64,000 bases of DNA from Lachnospira pectinoschiza (GCF_020564355.1 NZ_JAJCRR010000005.1:255708-319707); one strand, 5' to 3'. Positions 37,121 to 46,681 are shown, counted from the first letter of the stretch. Notes: generated by a model not told the origin, from the letters alone. Numbers and translations: made by a program.

Positions 37121-37187
37121 AGAGAGAACCACAAAGGGCAGCCGAAGTCAAGTGACAACGTTGAGGCGGCCCTTTGTGGTTCTCTCT
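37121..37187. repeat. long hairpin, copy 2 of shared-loop family
   Basis: AGAGAGAACCACAAAGGGC (37121-37139) pairs perfectly over 19 bp with 37169-37187. The loop holds GCCGAAGTCAAGTGAC followed by AACGTTGAGGC. Located between convergent genes, where it could also stop transcription, but neither side has a clear T-tract. Confidence 0.7.
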
Positions 37188-37201
37188 CTTACATCTCTGT
37201 A

Positions 37202-38650
37202 TTAAATTTTACGTCCACTAAAGACCCCATTATACTCTCCAAACAAACTCTCCTCAATTTTTCGGAGCATTACTGTCACATAATCTCCCTTAAAATTCAG
37301 ACTGAAAAAGAGATTGCCGATGGCGGAATCAATAATCTGAATCTTAACCAGTAGTGTGTTTTCCATGCGGAAAGCTGCAGAAGCAGCATATTTTAAATCA
37401 TAGTCCGGGAACTGAGCGAAGGTGTTATAACCCAGTCCGAAGGAAAGGGTATGGACACCGGAAGCATTTTCATAGGTCAGTGTTCCGAGTCCGGTTTCGG
37501 TGGCAATATCCACCTTCATCGTCTTCATCTGGCAGATGTTTTCATCCATTTGATAAGTTATACCGTTGATATCCGCCAAAACGGGTGAAGTCAGACTGCC
37601 CGGCAGAACAAACAATGTTCTTGTATTACAATATTCTAAAAAAGCGGCAGTGTATTCCGGTGTGGCAGCAGGCAGGGAATCCGTGGCGATTTTGTCATAA
37701 ATTTCATGCCAGAAGGCTTCGTAAATGAGCTGTACACCGCCCTGACGTCCTTGTGCATCGGCAGTTGTTACCATGAAAATATCTTTATCCGGCACATACA
37801 GTGCAAGTTGTCCGCCCATGCCGAATAAAACATAGCCGTTATGGCGTGTCATCCAGATTTGATAGCCATAGCCCTGTAATTCTTCAAGTGAGGACTGTCT
37901 GCCGTAAGGGTCACTCTGCATAGATTTTGCTGCACGGACATAACCGGCAGGCAGAAGCTGCTTGCCCTGCCATACACCGTCATTGGCAATCAGGTAAATG
38001 ACCTTTAGCAAATCATACGGTGTGGCACAGAGTCCCGAACCGCCCATGCTGACACCGTTAGGGTCTTTTAAAATATACGCATTGGCAGAGAATCCGATTT
38101 CGTCCAAAAATTTAAAACGCAGGTAAGAAAGCAGGTCCATACCGCTTAATTTTTCAACTAATGCGCCAAGTGTATGTGTAGATGAAGTATCGTAGGAAAA
38201 ATTCGTGCCGGGAACATGTGTCGGGGGTACGGTAAAAAACGAAGCCACCCAGTCGGTAACGCCAGGTGCTTTGTACGTTGTCTTGTCATGACAGGTTCTC
38301 ATTGTGAGCATATCACGGATTGTCATCATCGCTATATAGGGATGTACACCCGGATTTGGCAGCTTTTCAGGGAAAAAATCCACAATTTTATCATCAAGGG
38401 ATAATTTTCCTTCGGCCTCAAGCAGTCCGATACCCAAAGATACAAAGCTTTTAGTGACGGAAAACATACGGTGCAGGGTATCACGTGTATAAGGTTTATA
38501 GTAAGTTTCCATGCACACCTTTCCGTGCCGCATAATCAAGGCACTGTGCAGTGGAAGCTGCTGTTCTTCCAGCCGTTTACAAAAATTCATCAGCCATTGG
38601 CTGTCAATGCCGACCTCCTCCGGAGTGGCAGTAGGAAAAAGTTGAAACAT
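37202..38650 (-). CDS. serine hydrolase, beta-lactamase/PBP4* family
   Basis: 482-residue soluble protein without a signal peptide. The nucleophile motif SVTK (FSVTKSFVSLGIG, about residue 67) and tyrosine motif region (YDTSSTHTLG) of class C beta-lactamase-like hydrolases are present, followed by a C-terminal region of about 150 residues. The SD AAGGAGG belongs to the last unit of a 56-bp repeat array in its leader. Function (esterase, D-aminopeptidase or lactamase-like) unknown. Confidence 0.85.
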   Translation of the reverse strand: MFQLFPTATPEEVGIDSQWLMNFCKRLEEQQLPLHSALIMRHGKVCMETYYKPYTRDTLHRMFSVTKSFVSLGIGLLEAEGKLSLDDKIVDFFPEKLPNPGVHPYIAMMTIRDMLTMRTCHDKTTYKAPGVTDWVASFFTVPPTHVPGTNFSYDTSSTHTLGALVEKLSGMDLLSYLRFKFLDEIGFSANAYILKDPNGVSMGGSGLCATPYDLLKVIYLIANDGVWQGKQLLPAGYVRAAKSMQSDPYGRQSSLEELQGYGYQIWMTRHNGYVLFGMGGQLALYVPDKDIFMVTTADAQGRQGGVQLIYEAFWHEIYDKIATDSLPAATPEYTAAFLEYCNTRTLFVLPGSLTSPVLADINGITYQMDENICQMKTMKVDIATETGLGTLTYENASGVHTLSFGLGYNTFAQFPDYDLKYAASAAFRMENTLLVKIQIIDSAIGNLFFSLNFKGDYVTVMLRKIEESLFGEYNGVFSGRKI

Positions 38651-38655
38651 ACAAT

Positions 38656-38849
38656 CCTCCTTGTTTTGCGAAGCAAAATGCGACTGCTCTAAGCAGGAGC
38701 AGAGGATTTTACCTCCTTGTTTTGCGAAGCAAAATGCGACTGCCCTAAGCAGGAGCAGAGGATTTTACCTCCTTGTTTTGCGAAGCAAAATGCGACTGCT
38801 CTAAGCAGGAGCAGAGGATTTTACCTCCTTGTTTTGCGAAGCAAAATGC
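38656..38849 (-). repeat. 3.5 tandem copies of a 56-bp SD-hairpin unit
   Basis: Units at 38656-38711, 38712-38767 and 38768-38823, plus a 26-nt partial at 38824-38849, in exact 56-bp register. Units differ by one base, which changes a U-A pair to a U-G pair in the CTGCTC/GAGCAG stem. Each unit, read on the minus strand, ends TTTTGC-TTC-GCAAAA then CAAGGAGG. The array is in the leader of the serine hydrolase gene. Confidence 0.85.
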
Positions 38850-38899
38850 TATGTAGGTTTACCTGCATTTCTTCTTATATAAAGCATTATACATGGAAA

Positions 38900-38928
38900 A
38901 ATATAAATTTGCTAGGAAATTCTGTCAA
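38900..38928 (-). promoter_or_regulatory. promoter of serine hydrolase gene
   Basis: TTGACA (38928-38923), exactly 17 nt, TATATT (38905-38900) on the minus strand. Transcription would begin near 38893 and produce a 240-nt leader carrying the repeat array. Confidence 0.7.
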
Positions 38929-39015
38929 AATAGTGTATATATAATAGTAATAACGAATAAATACGAGGGTGCTAAAAATTTGTGGAATAAAGATGGAGGC
39001 GGAAAAGAGGAAAAT

Positions 39016-40185
39016 ATGAGTGAAGGACTTTTAAAAATATTTATAAAGGATTATAAAAATGTGAAAGACATTAAAGTGCGGGAAAACTACGGGATTTTTG
39101 CGGGAATTGTAGGAATTATATGCAACCTGATTTTATTTGCATGTAAATTTTTTGCAGGTATCATTACCGGTTCCGTATCCATTTCGGCAGATGCCTTCAA
39201 TAACTTATCCGATGCCGGTTCATCCATTGTAACGCTGGCAGGCTTTAAAATGGCAGGCAAGCCGGCGGATACAGACCATCCATTTGGACATGGCAGAATC
39301 GAATATATCGCAGGAATGATTGTATCGGCAGTTATTATCGTAATGGCAATTGAACTGTTTAAAGATTCGGTTATAAAAATCTTTCAGCCGGAGGCGATGG
39401 AATTTAGCGCTGTATCGGTTGTGATTCTGGCGGGTTCGATTGCATTAAAATTCTGGATGGCATATTTTAATACCTCGCTGGGAAAGCGGATTGATTCTGC
39501 AGCCATGCGCGCAACAGCGGCAGACAGTCTTTCCGACTGTATCGCAACCGGTGTGGTACTGGTATCGCTTCTGATTACGACATTTACCGGAGTAAATATC
39601 GATGGACTGGCAGGTGCCGTAGTGGCGGTATTTGTCTTTATGGCGGGAATTGAGGCAGCTAAAGAAACGGTTTATCCGCTTCTTGGACAGCCGCCGGAAG
39701 AATCTTTTGTGAGACAGTTAAAGGAACTGGTTATGGAAGATGAGCATATTATCGGAATCCATGATTTGATTGTACATAATTATGGACCGGGAAGGGTTTT
39801 TGTTACCCTTCATGCAGAAGTGCCGTATACAATGAACCTGCTTGCCGCACATGATATTATTGATATTGCGGAACACAGAGTAGCCGGTCAGCTGCACTGC
39901 GGCATATCCATTCACATGGATCCGGTTGTCAATGATGATAAAGAAGTGGAAGAATTAAAAGAAATGGTGCTGGAAGTTATTGCAGAAATTGATGACCGTT
40001 TAAGCATTCACGATTTCAGAAGCACTAAAGGCCCATACCTTACCAATCTCATCTTTGATTTAGTTGTACCGCATCAGTATAAATATACCGACAAAGAGGT
40101 ACAGGATATGGTTCATAATGCCATTCAGAAAAAAAATCCGAAGTGCTTTGCTGTCGTAACCGTTGAGCGGTCGTATATCAAATAA
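39016..40185 (+). CDS. cation diffusion facilitator transporter
   Basis: 389-residue metal/proton antiporter. Metal-binding residues typical of the family are seen: FFAGIITGSVSISADAFNNLSDA (Asp in helix 2 region) and HPFGHGRIEY, with TAADSLSDC in helix 5. A cytoplasmic C-terminal domain follows. Substrate most likely divalent metal (Mn, Fe, Zn or Co). The start at 39016 follows AAGAGG; upstream in-frame ATG at 38893 lies in the promoter region. Confidence 0.92.
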   Translation: MSEGLLKIFIKDYKNVKDIKVRENYGIFAGIVGIICNLILFACKFFAGIITGSVSISADAFNNLSDAGSSIVTLAGFKMAGKPADTDHPFGHGRIEYIAGMIVSAVIIVMAIELFKDSVIKIFQPEAMEFSAVSVVILAGSIALKFWMAYFNTSLGKRIDSAAMRATAADSLSDCIATGVVLVSLLITTFTGVNIDGLAGAVVAVFVFMAGIEAAKETVYPLLGQPPEESFVRQLKELVMEDEHIIGIHDLIVHNYGPGRVFVTLHAEVPYTMNLLAAHDIIDIAEHRVAGQLHCGISIHMDPVVNDDKEVEELKEMVLEVIAEIDDRLSIHDFRSTKGPYLTNLIFDLVVPHQYKYTDKEVQDMVHNAIQKKNPKCFAVVTVERSYIK

Positions 40186-40186
40186 A

Positions 40187-40915
40187 TCAAATCCATCCGC
40201 CGTCAAGCTGGATAACCTGCCCAGTAAGATAGCCGCTGTCACTGCATAAAGACTGTACCAGTGAGCCAACTTCCGCAGGTGTTCCAAGACGTCCGGCTGG
40301 AATTTCTTCTATTAAAGAAGCACGTTCATCTTCGCTTAAAAAAGCATTCATATCTGTATCAATTGCACCGCAGGCAATGGCATTGACCTGAATATTGCTC
40401 GGTGCAAGTTCCTTTGCCAGTGCGCGGGTTAAGGCATTAACAGCTCCTTTAGAAGCGCTGTATGCGGCTTCGCAGCTTGCACCTGCAATCCCCCAGACTG
40501 AAGAAATGTTAATGATTTTTCCACATTTTTCATGTACCATATGCGGAATGGCAAAATGGCAGCAGTTATAAACAGAGCCGACATTTGTATCCATCAGCCG
40601 CATCCAGTCTGCGCGTGACAAATCCTGAAAAAGTCCGATTATAGAAATTCCTGCATTATTTATGAGAATATCTACACCACCAAAGGTCTGTTTAATATCC
40701 CCAAACATTTTTTCCGTTTGTGTATAGTCGCTCACATCGGCAGGAAAAATAGCACATTTTGCACCGCCCTTACATACCAGCGCCTTTGTTTCATTTAACT
40801 GTTTCACATTCTGACGACAGTTTAAGGCAACCTGCCAGCCTTCCTTTGCAAAAGAGAGTGCAATGCCGCGGCCGATACCGCGGGAAGCTCCCGTAATTAA
40901 AACTGTTTTGCACAT
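40187..40915 (-). CDS. short-chain dehydrogenase/reductase (FabG-like)
   Basis: 242-residue Rossmann enzyme with the NAD(P) motif ITGASRGIGRG, NNAG motif, and the catalytic Ser and Tyr-x3-Lys (ISSVWGIAG, AAYSASKGAV). Resembles 3-oxoacyl-ACP reductases but stands alone, away from fatty-acid genes, so its substrate is unclear. Only one base lies between its stop codon and that of the convergent metal transporter. Confidence 0.88.
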   Translation of the reverse strand: MCKTVLITGASRGIGRGIALSFAKEGWQVALNCRQNVKQLNETKALVCKGGAKCAIFPADVSDYTQTEKMFGDIKQTFGGVDILINNAGISIIGLFQDLSRADWMRLMDTNVGSVYNCCHFAIPHMVHEKCGKIINISSVWGIAGASCEAAYSASKGAVNALTRALAKELAPSNIQVNAIACGAIDTDMNAFLSEDERASLIEEIPAGRLGTPAEVGSLVQSLCSDSGYLTGQVIQLDGGWI

Positions 40916-41195
40916 ATCTGATATAAAACCTCGATTCTGAAAAATTTCAATATTGTAAATGCCGCATATCCGGCAAATCCCGGATCAAAATCCCCTGGAT
41001 AAGGGTGTTGTACACTCTCTTGTCTACGCTCTGCTTTGACCCGGATATCATCATATATCTTACAGTAAAAAGAAAAAAGATTCAAACAAATGCACACAGT
41101 TGTTTGAATATAAATATTTCTCAAAAAATAATTGACAAAAAGGCGCTTGTGCAACTCTGCTAAAAACAAGAGGCATCTTTACACATCTCAAAAAA

Positions 41196-41330
41196 TTATC
41201 GACATTCATTGACAAATTATTCCGAAGTTATCCCCACGCAAAAAGTCCGTTTTTTGCGTGAAAATAAGTTATGCACAGAGTTATCCACATTATCCACAAT
41301 GGAATGTGTGTATTTCCACAATGGGGATAA
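41196..41330. other. DnaA-box cluster
   Basis: Two perfect TTATCCACA boxes in tandem (41281-41289, 41290-41298), one-mismatch or near boxes TTATCCCCA (41228-41236), TTATGCACA (41269-41277), TTATCGACA (41196-41204) and, on the minus strand, TTATCCCCA (41330-41322). Six boxes in 135 bp. No dnaA or dnaN gene is present, and flanking genes do not diverge, so an origin is unlikely. A CACGCAAAAA hairpin lies among the boxes (41236-41261). Confidence 0.7.
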
Positions 41331-41495
41331 GTTTGTAAAACAGAATACATGTTTTGTTAAAAAATCATAAATCGCAATTTTACGCAAAAAAACAGGGCGA
41401 AAAGGCTTGACAAATCTGTTGCATAGCCAGTAAAAAAGCCCATCTTATTTTTGAATAAAAAATATCATAAAAAAGAATAAATTGTGTGAATTTGC

Positions 41496-41523
41496 TTGTC
41501 TAAATCCAAAATTGTGTTATAAT
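41496..41523 (+). promoter_or_regulatory. promoter of hpf
   Basis: TTGTCT (41496-41501), 16-nt spacer, TATAAT (41518-41523) with extended TG at 41515-41516. Lies 70 nt before the hpf start. Confidence 0.7.
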
Positions 41524-41593
41524 AAATACATCAGATAGATGGTGTTCATTAGCAATACCACGATGAAAATACACAATAAAGGAGTTGGACATC

Positions 41594-42124
41594 ATGCGTT
41601 TTATTATTACAGGAAGAAATATCGATGTTACAGAAGGGTTAAAGTCAGCAGTAGAAGAAAAGCTTGGTAAGCTTGACAGATTCTTTGCTCCAGAAACAGA
41701 AGTGAACGTAACTTTAAGCGTTGAGAAGGAAAGACAAAAAATAGAAGTCACGATTCCGGTCAAAGGCAATATTATCAGAAGCGAGCAGGTAAGCAGCGAT
41801 ATGTATGTTTCCATCGATTTGGTAGAAGAAGTTATCGAACGTCAGCTCAAAAAGTACAAGAATAAGATCGTAGACAAGCATCAGAATGCAGCAGCATTTG
41901 CTCAGGAATTTGTAGATAAAGACTACAATGATGAAGATGAAGTAAAGATTATTCGTACAAAGAGATTTGGCATTAAGCCAATGGATCCGGAAGAAGCATG
42001 TGTACAGATGGAATTATTAGGACATAACTTCTATGTATTCTTCAATTCAGAAACAGAAGAAGTCAATGTCGTGTATAAGAGAAAAGGCAACACATACGGA
42101 CTCATTGAACCGGAACTGGATTAG
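41594..42124 (+). CDS. hpf: long ribosome hibernation-promoting factor
   Basis: 176-residue long-form HPF. The N-terminal domain (MRFIITGRNIDVTEGLKSAVEEKL) binds the 30S decoding region, and the C-terminal domain (VQMELLGHNFYVFFNSETEEVNVVYKR) dimerises to make 100S ribosomes in stationary phase. ATG at 41594 follows GGAG. Own promoter and terminator, downstream of the DnaA-box cluster. Confidence 0.95.
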   Translation: MRFIITGRNIDVTEGLKSAVEEKLGKLDRFFAPETEVNVTLSVEKERQKIEVTIPVKGNIIRSEQVSSDMYVSIDLVEEVIERQLKKYKNKIVDKHQNAAAFAQEFVDKDYNDEDEVKIIRTKRFGIKPMDPEEACVQMELLGHNFYVFFNSETEEVNVVYKRKGNTYGLIEPELD

Positions 42125-42158
42125 TTCTTCATAAAACTAAATAAATAAGCGAAAGAAG

Positions 42159-42202
42159 CCGGCAGTACGGGATTGGATGATTTTCCGTACTGCCGGTTTT
42201 TT
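42159..42202 (+). terminator. terminator after hpf
   Basis: CCGGCAGTACGG (42159-42170) pairs perfectly with CCGTACTGCCGG (42185-42196), followed by six T. Confidence 0.92.
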
Positions 42203-42278
42203 ATGTCAGTCATAATGTGAAATTTATGTAAAACAGAAGAAAGGGCGGGAATCCCAGTGAAAGAGCGGCGCGTTTTAC

Positions 42279-42307
42279 TTGCCTAATTATGGAATGAGTG
42301 GTACAAT
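42279..42307 (+). promoter_or_regulatory. promoter of secA
   Basis: TTGCCT (42279-42284), 17-nt spacer, TACAAT (42302-42307), 82 nt before the secA start. Confidence 0.65.
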
Positions 42308-42389
42308 AGAGCAATGTGGCATAGTGTATCAGGGATACGCCCAATCGTTGAAATTGAAATGCCGGTTGCGCGGCGGAATGGAGATTAAA

Positions 42390-44957
42390 ATGGGATTAGC
42401 GCAAAAGTTATTTGGAACACACAGCCAGCATGAGCTGAAAAGAATTGCACCAATTGCTGACAAAGTGGAAAGCTATCGTGACACAATGATGGCATATAGT
42501 GACGAAGAATTAAAAGGAAAGACCAAAGAATTTAAGGAAAGATTAAAAAAAGGGGAAACTCTTGATGATATTTTACCGGAAGCCTATGCGGTTGTCCGGG
42601 AAGCCGGACGCAGGGTCCTTGGCATGGAACATTACAGAGTACAGATTATCGGTGGTATTATTCTGCATCAGGGACGTATTGCAGAGATGCGTACCGGTGA
42701 AGGTAAGACACTCGTTTGTACCCTTCCGGCATATTTAAATGCCCTGACAGAAGAAGGCGTACTTGTTGTTACTGTCAATGACTATCTTGCAAAGCGAGAT
42801 GCAGAGTGGATGGGACAGATTCATCAGTTTTTAGGACTGACGGTCGGCATTGTCCTTCATGATTTAAAAGAAGAAGAACGAAAAGCAGCATATGCCTGTG
42901 ATATTACATATGTAACCAACAATGAACTTGGTTTTGATTATCTGCGTGATAACATGGCAATTTATAAAGAACAGCTGGTACTTAGAAATCTCAAGTACTG
43001 TATCATCGATGAAGTCGATTCTGTATTAATTGATGAGGCAAGAACACCGCTTATCATTTCAGGACAGAGCGGTAAGTCTACGAAGCTTTATGAATTGTGT
43101 GATGTCCTTGCACGCCAGTTACAGCGCGGTGAATACAAGGGCGAGATGACTAAGATGCAGGCAATCATGCAGGAAGAAATGGAAGAAGACGGTGACTTTA
43201 TCGTTAATGAAAAGGACAAGGTTGTCAACCTTACCGAGCAGGGTGTCCACAAGGTTGAACAGTTCTTCCACATTGACAACTACGCAGACCCGGAAAATCT
43301 GGAAATCCAGCATAATGTGACACTGGCACTGCGTGCACACAACCTGATGTTTAAGGATAAAGACTACGTTGTAAAAGATGATGAAGTTTTAATCGTTGAT
43401 GAATTTACAGGACGTATCATGCCGGGACGAAGATATTCAGACGGTCTGCATCAGGCAATTGAAGCGAAGGAACACGTAAAGGTTAAAAGAGAAAGTAAGA
43501 CCCTTGCAACCATTACATTCCAGAATTTCTTTAACAAATTTGAAAAGAAAGCCGGTATGACCGGTACAGCGCTGACGGAAGAAAAAGAATTTCGTGAAAT
43601 TTATAACATGGACGTTGTTGAAGTGCCGACGAACAGACCGGTTGCCAGAGTGGATTTAGAAGATGCCGTATACAAGACAAAAAAAGGCAAATTCAATGCG
43701 GTTGTTGAGTCTGTTATCGAATCCCATGAAAAGGGACAGCCGGTACTTGTTGGTACGATTACAATTGAAACTTCCGAGCTGTTAAGTGAAATGCTCCGCA
43801 AAAAAGGTATCCAGCATAACGTGTTAAATGCCAAGTACCATGAAAAAGAAGCGGAAATCGTTTCGCAGGCAGGTAAGCATGGTGCAGTTACGATTGCGAC
43901 CAATATGGCAGGACGTGGTACGGATATTAAGCTGGATGAAGAAGCAAGGGCAGCAGGCGGTTTAAAAATTATCGGTACGGAACGCCACGAATCCCGACGA
44001 ATTGATAACCAGCTGCGCGGTCGTGCAGGACGTCAGGGTGATCCGGGTGAATCAAGATTTTACATTTCACTTGAAGATGACTTGATGCGTCTGTTCGGAC
44101 AGGAACGTTTAATGAACGTCTTTAATGCACTCGGCGTTGATGAAAACGAGCGGATTGAGCATAAGATGTTAAGCAGTGCGATTGAAAAAGCACAGAAGAA
44201 GATTGAAACCAATAATTACGGTATCCGAAGCCATCTGTTACAGTATGATCAGGTTATGAATGAACAGCGTGAAATCATTTATGCGGAGAGAAACCGCGTA
44301 TTAAACGGCGAAAGTATGCGTAACTCTGTGATTAAGATGATTACGGACTTTGTAGAAAGTGTTGTCAACCGCTGCATCGGAGAAGATGCTTCACCGAAGG
44401 AATGGGATTACACAGAAATTAATGAATTATTACTGCCGACCATTCCGTTAGAACCGGTTGTATATGATGAATCGATTAAGAATAAGAATGAATTACTGCA
44501 TACATTAAAGGAAAAGGCTTTGAAAATGTATGAAGACAAAGAAGCACAGTTTCCTGAACCGGAACAGATCCGTGAAATCGAGCGTGTCGTATTATTAAAG
44601 GTTATCGACAGAAAGTGGATGGATCATATCGATGATATGGACCAGTTAAAGCAGGGTATCGGTCTTCAGGCATACGGACAGCGTGATCCGGTTGTACAGT
44701 ACAAGGTGATGGGCTACGATATGTTTGATGCCATGACAACTGCGATTACGGAAGATACGGTAAGACTGCTCATGCATATTCAGGTAGAGCAGAAAGTAGA
44801 ACGTGAGCAGGTAGCCAAAGTAACGGGAACCAATAAAGATGAAGGTGCTTCCGTAAAAGGTCCTGTAAAGCGTGTGGAAAAAAAGGTTTATCCAAACGAC
44901 CTGTGTCCGTGCGGCAGTGGCAAAAAGTATAAAAACTGCTGTGGAAGACAGGCATAA
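42390..44957 (+). CDS. secA: preprotein translocase ATPase SecA
   Basis: Motor that pushes preproteins through SecYEG. 855 residues. Walker [14 protein letters not shown] at the Walker B position ([14 protein letters not shown]), and the [13 protein letters not shown] motif VI are intact. C-terminal zinc site [13 protein letters not shown] is present. The ATG at 42390 follows GGAG; the ATG at 42279 overlaps the promoter. Confidence 0.97.
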   Translation: MGLAQKLFGTHSQHELKRIAPIADKVESYRDTMMAYSDEELKGKTKEFKERLKKGETLDDILPEAYAVVREAGRRVLGMEHYRVQIIGGIILHQGRIAEMRTGEGKTLVCTLPAYLNALTEEGVLVVTVNDYLAKRDAEWMGQIHQFLGLTVGIVLHDLKEEERKAAYACDITYVTNNELGFDYLRDNMAIYKEQLVLRNLKYCIIDEVDSVLIDEARTPLIISGQSGKSTKLYELCDVLARQLQRGEYKGEMTKMQAIMQEEMEEDGDFIVNEKDKVVNLTEQGVHKVEQFFHIDNYADPENLEIQHNVTLALRAHNLMFKDKDYVVKDDEVLIVDEFTGRIMPGRRYSDGLHQAIEAKEHVKVKRESKTLATITFQNFFNKFEKKAGMTGTALTEEKEFREIYNMDVVEVPTNRPVARVDLEDAVYKTKKGKFNAVVESVIESHEKGQPVLVGTITIETSELLSEMLRKKGIQHNVLNAKYHEKEAEIVSQAGKHGAVTIATNMAGRGTDIKLDEEARAAGGLKIIGTERHESRRIDNQLRGRAGRQGDPGESRFYISLEDDLMRLFGQERLMNVFNALGVDENERIEHKMLSSAIEKAQKKIETNNYGIRSHLLQYDQVMNEQREIIYAERNRVLNGESMRNSVIKMITDFVESVVNRCIGEDASPKEWDYTEINELLLPTIPLEPVVYDESIKNKNELLHTLKEKALKMYEDKEAQFPEPEQIREIERVVLLKVIDRKWMDHIDDMDQLKQGIGLQAYGQRDPVVQYKVMGYDMFDAMTTAITEDTVRLLMHIQVEQKVEREQVAKVTGTNKDEGASVKGPVKRVEKKVYPNDLCPCGSGKKYKNCCGRQA

Positions 44958-44980
44958 ATATTGATTGTGAGGTATGGAAA

Positions 44981-46099
44981 GTGGTAGAATTAGACCAGTA
45001 TCGATACAAAATATCAGATTATGATAAGCCGCTTCAACAGATTAAAAATTCACTGGACTTAGATAATAAGCAGAAAAGAATTGAAGAACTGGAGGCGGAT
45101 ATGGAAGCGCCGGGCTTCTGGGACGATACGGAAAAGTCCCAGAAGGCGATGAAAGAATTAAAAGCCTTAAAGGATTCTTTTGAAAAATATGATGCTTTAG
45201 TCCGGGGACTGGAAGATACAAAAACGCTGATTGAGATGGCAGAGGAGGAAAATGATGCCTCCCTTCTGCCGGAAATTGACAGTGAAATTACGACATTTGA
45301 AGAACATCTGGAAGAACTGCGCATAGAAACCCTGCTGTCAGGCGAATACGACAGAAGCAATGCGATTCTGACACTGCATGCAGGGGCGGGTGGCACGGAA
45401 AGCTGTGACTGGTGCCAGATGCTGATGCGTATGTATACGAGATGGGCAGAACGCAAAGGATACACAACTGAAGTGATTGACTATCTTGAAGGTGAAGAAG
45501 CCGGTGTAAAGTCAGTTACGATAGAGATTTCAGGACCGGATGCCTACGGACATTTAAAGTCCGAGCATGGCGTACACCGTTTAGTCCGTATTTCACCGTT
45601 TAATGCGGCAGGAAAAAGGCAGACCTCGTTTGTATCGTGTGATGTTATGCCGGATATTGATGAAAATATAGACATAGAGATTAATCCGGATGATCTGCGG
45701 ATTGATACGTATCGTTCCAGTGGTGCCGGCGGTCAGCATATCAACAAGACGTCTTCTGCAATCCGTATCACGCATCTTCCGACAGGAATTGTTGTACAGT
45801 GCCAGAATGAACGTTCACAGCATCAGAACAAAGATAAAGCAATGCAGATGTTAAAGGCAAAACTGTATTTGTTAAAGCAGCAGGAAAATGCCGAAAAGAC
45901 CTCGGATATCCGTGGAGATGTCAAGGACATCAATTTCGGTAACCAGATACGCAGTTATGTTTTACAGCCTTATACAATGGTAAAAGACCACAGAACCAAT
46001 AAAGATGTGGGAAATGCCCAGAGTGTTTTGGATGGAAACATTGATCCTTTTATCAATGCTTATTTAATCTGGCTGAGTACCGGTAAAAAGGCAGAATAA
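44981..46099 (+). CDS. prfB: peptide chain release factor 2, without frameshift site
   Basis: RF2 ends translation at UGA and UAA. 372 residues with the SPF-type stop-recognition region and the GGQ catalytic motif (GAGGQHINK). The start is GTG after GAGG. Most bacteria have an in-frame UGA near codon 26 that is bypassed by a +1 frameshift; here codons 24-27 read TCA CTG GAC TTA, so that autoregulatory site is absent. Follows secA by 23 nt. Confidence 0.95.
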   Translation: MVELDQYRYKISDYDKPLQQIKNSLDLDNKQKRIEELEADMEAPGFWDDTEKSQKAMKELKALKDSFEKYDALVRGLEDTKTLIEMAEEENDASLLPEIDSEITTFEEHLEELRIETLLSGEYDRSNAILTLHAGAGGTESCDWCQMLMRMYTRWAERKGYTTEVIDYLEGEEAGVKSVTIEISGPDAYGHLKSEHGVHRLVRISPFNAAGKRQTSFVSCDVMPDIDENIDIEINPDDLRIDTYRSSGAGGQHINKTSSAIRITHLPTGIVVQCQNERSQHQNKDKAMQMLKAKLYLLKQQENAEKTSDIRGDVKDINFGNQIRSYVLQPYTMVKDHRTNKDVGNAQSVLDGNIDPFINAYLIWLSTGKKAE

Positions 46100-46178
46100 A
46101 AATGCGGACAAAAGAGCAGGATTGTGTGCATAAGATATAGAAATGTGTACACAGCCGGCTGTCAGAATGGAGGAAAGT

Positions 46179-46646
46179 ATGGCAAATTATGTAAAACCAG
46201 TGGTATTCCTTTTGGGGAAAGAAATGTATGGCGTGGATATTAATCTGGTACAGTCAATTGAAAAAGATTTAAATGTTGTTCCTGTGCCGAATTCACAGAG
46301 TTATATTAAAGGAATTGTCAACATGAGAAATGAAGTCATTCCGGTATACAGCCTTGCAAGAAAATTTGGAAAAGAGCAAGAAGCAACAGCAGAAAGTACG
46401 ATTATCATTAGTTCGGGCGGATTAAAGCTTGCACTGGAAGTGGATGAAGTGCTTGAAATTAATGATATTGATGAAAGTCATATTCTGCCAATGCCGTCCA
46501 TGTTAGTCAAAGCAGATACACAGTATTTGGACCGGGTTGCCAATGTAGATGGTAAATTAATTTTATTACTTGATGTTGAAAAACTGCTTTCAGATGATGA
46601 AGCAGAAGATGTGAAAAAAATTACAGAAGAACTGCAGAACGGGTAA
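46179..46646 (+). CDS. cheW: CheW chemotaxis coupling protein
   Basis: 155-residue SH3-like adaptor linking chemoreceptors to CheA. Conserved features: LLGKEMYGVDINLVQSIE, PVPNSQSYIKGIVNMRNEVIPVYSL and LILLLDVEKLL. The ATG at 46179 follows GGAGG. No other che genes nearby. A chemoreceptor and HPt gene lie at 21163-23068. Confidence 0.9.
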   Translation: MANYVKPVVFLLGKEMYGVDINLVQSIEKDLNVVPVPNSQSYIKGIVNMRNEVIPVYSLARKFGKEQEATAESTIIISSGGLKLALEVDEVLEINDIDESHILPMPSMLVKADTQYLDRVANVDGKLILLLDVEKLLSDDEAEDVKKITEELQNG

Positions 46647-46681
46647 AGCTTAAATTGCTGCAAGGGGACATGGAGGTGGCA

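Larger units (their letters stand above)
40916..41593. other. 678-nt gene-free region
   Basis: No convincing gene. On the minus strand a CCGGGTCAAA segment (41046-41037) can pair with TTTGATCCGG (about 40988-40979), forming a possible structured RNA upstream of the SDR gene. The right part holds a DnaA-box cluster (41196-41330) and the hpf promoter. Remaining sequence is A/T-rich. Confidence 0.55.

Noticed and set aside
38656..38849. CRISPR-like array from the 56-bp units
   Set aside because: Repeats are directly adjacent without spacers, and no cas genes are near.
38717..38944. Plus-strand ORF through the repeat array
   Set aside because: The 56-bp period changes frame each unit, there is no SD, and the frame is a by-product of the repeats.
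40897..41169. Minus-strand ORF upstream of the SDR gene
   Set aside because: It overlaps the SDR start out of frame, has no SD and no recognisable domain; the hairpin pairing explains the sequence better.
41196..41330. Chromosome origin at the DnaA boxes
   Set aside because: No dnaA, dnaN or other origin genes, and no strand switch on the two sides; a cluster outside oriC is more likely.
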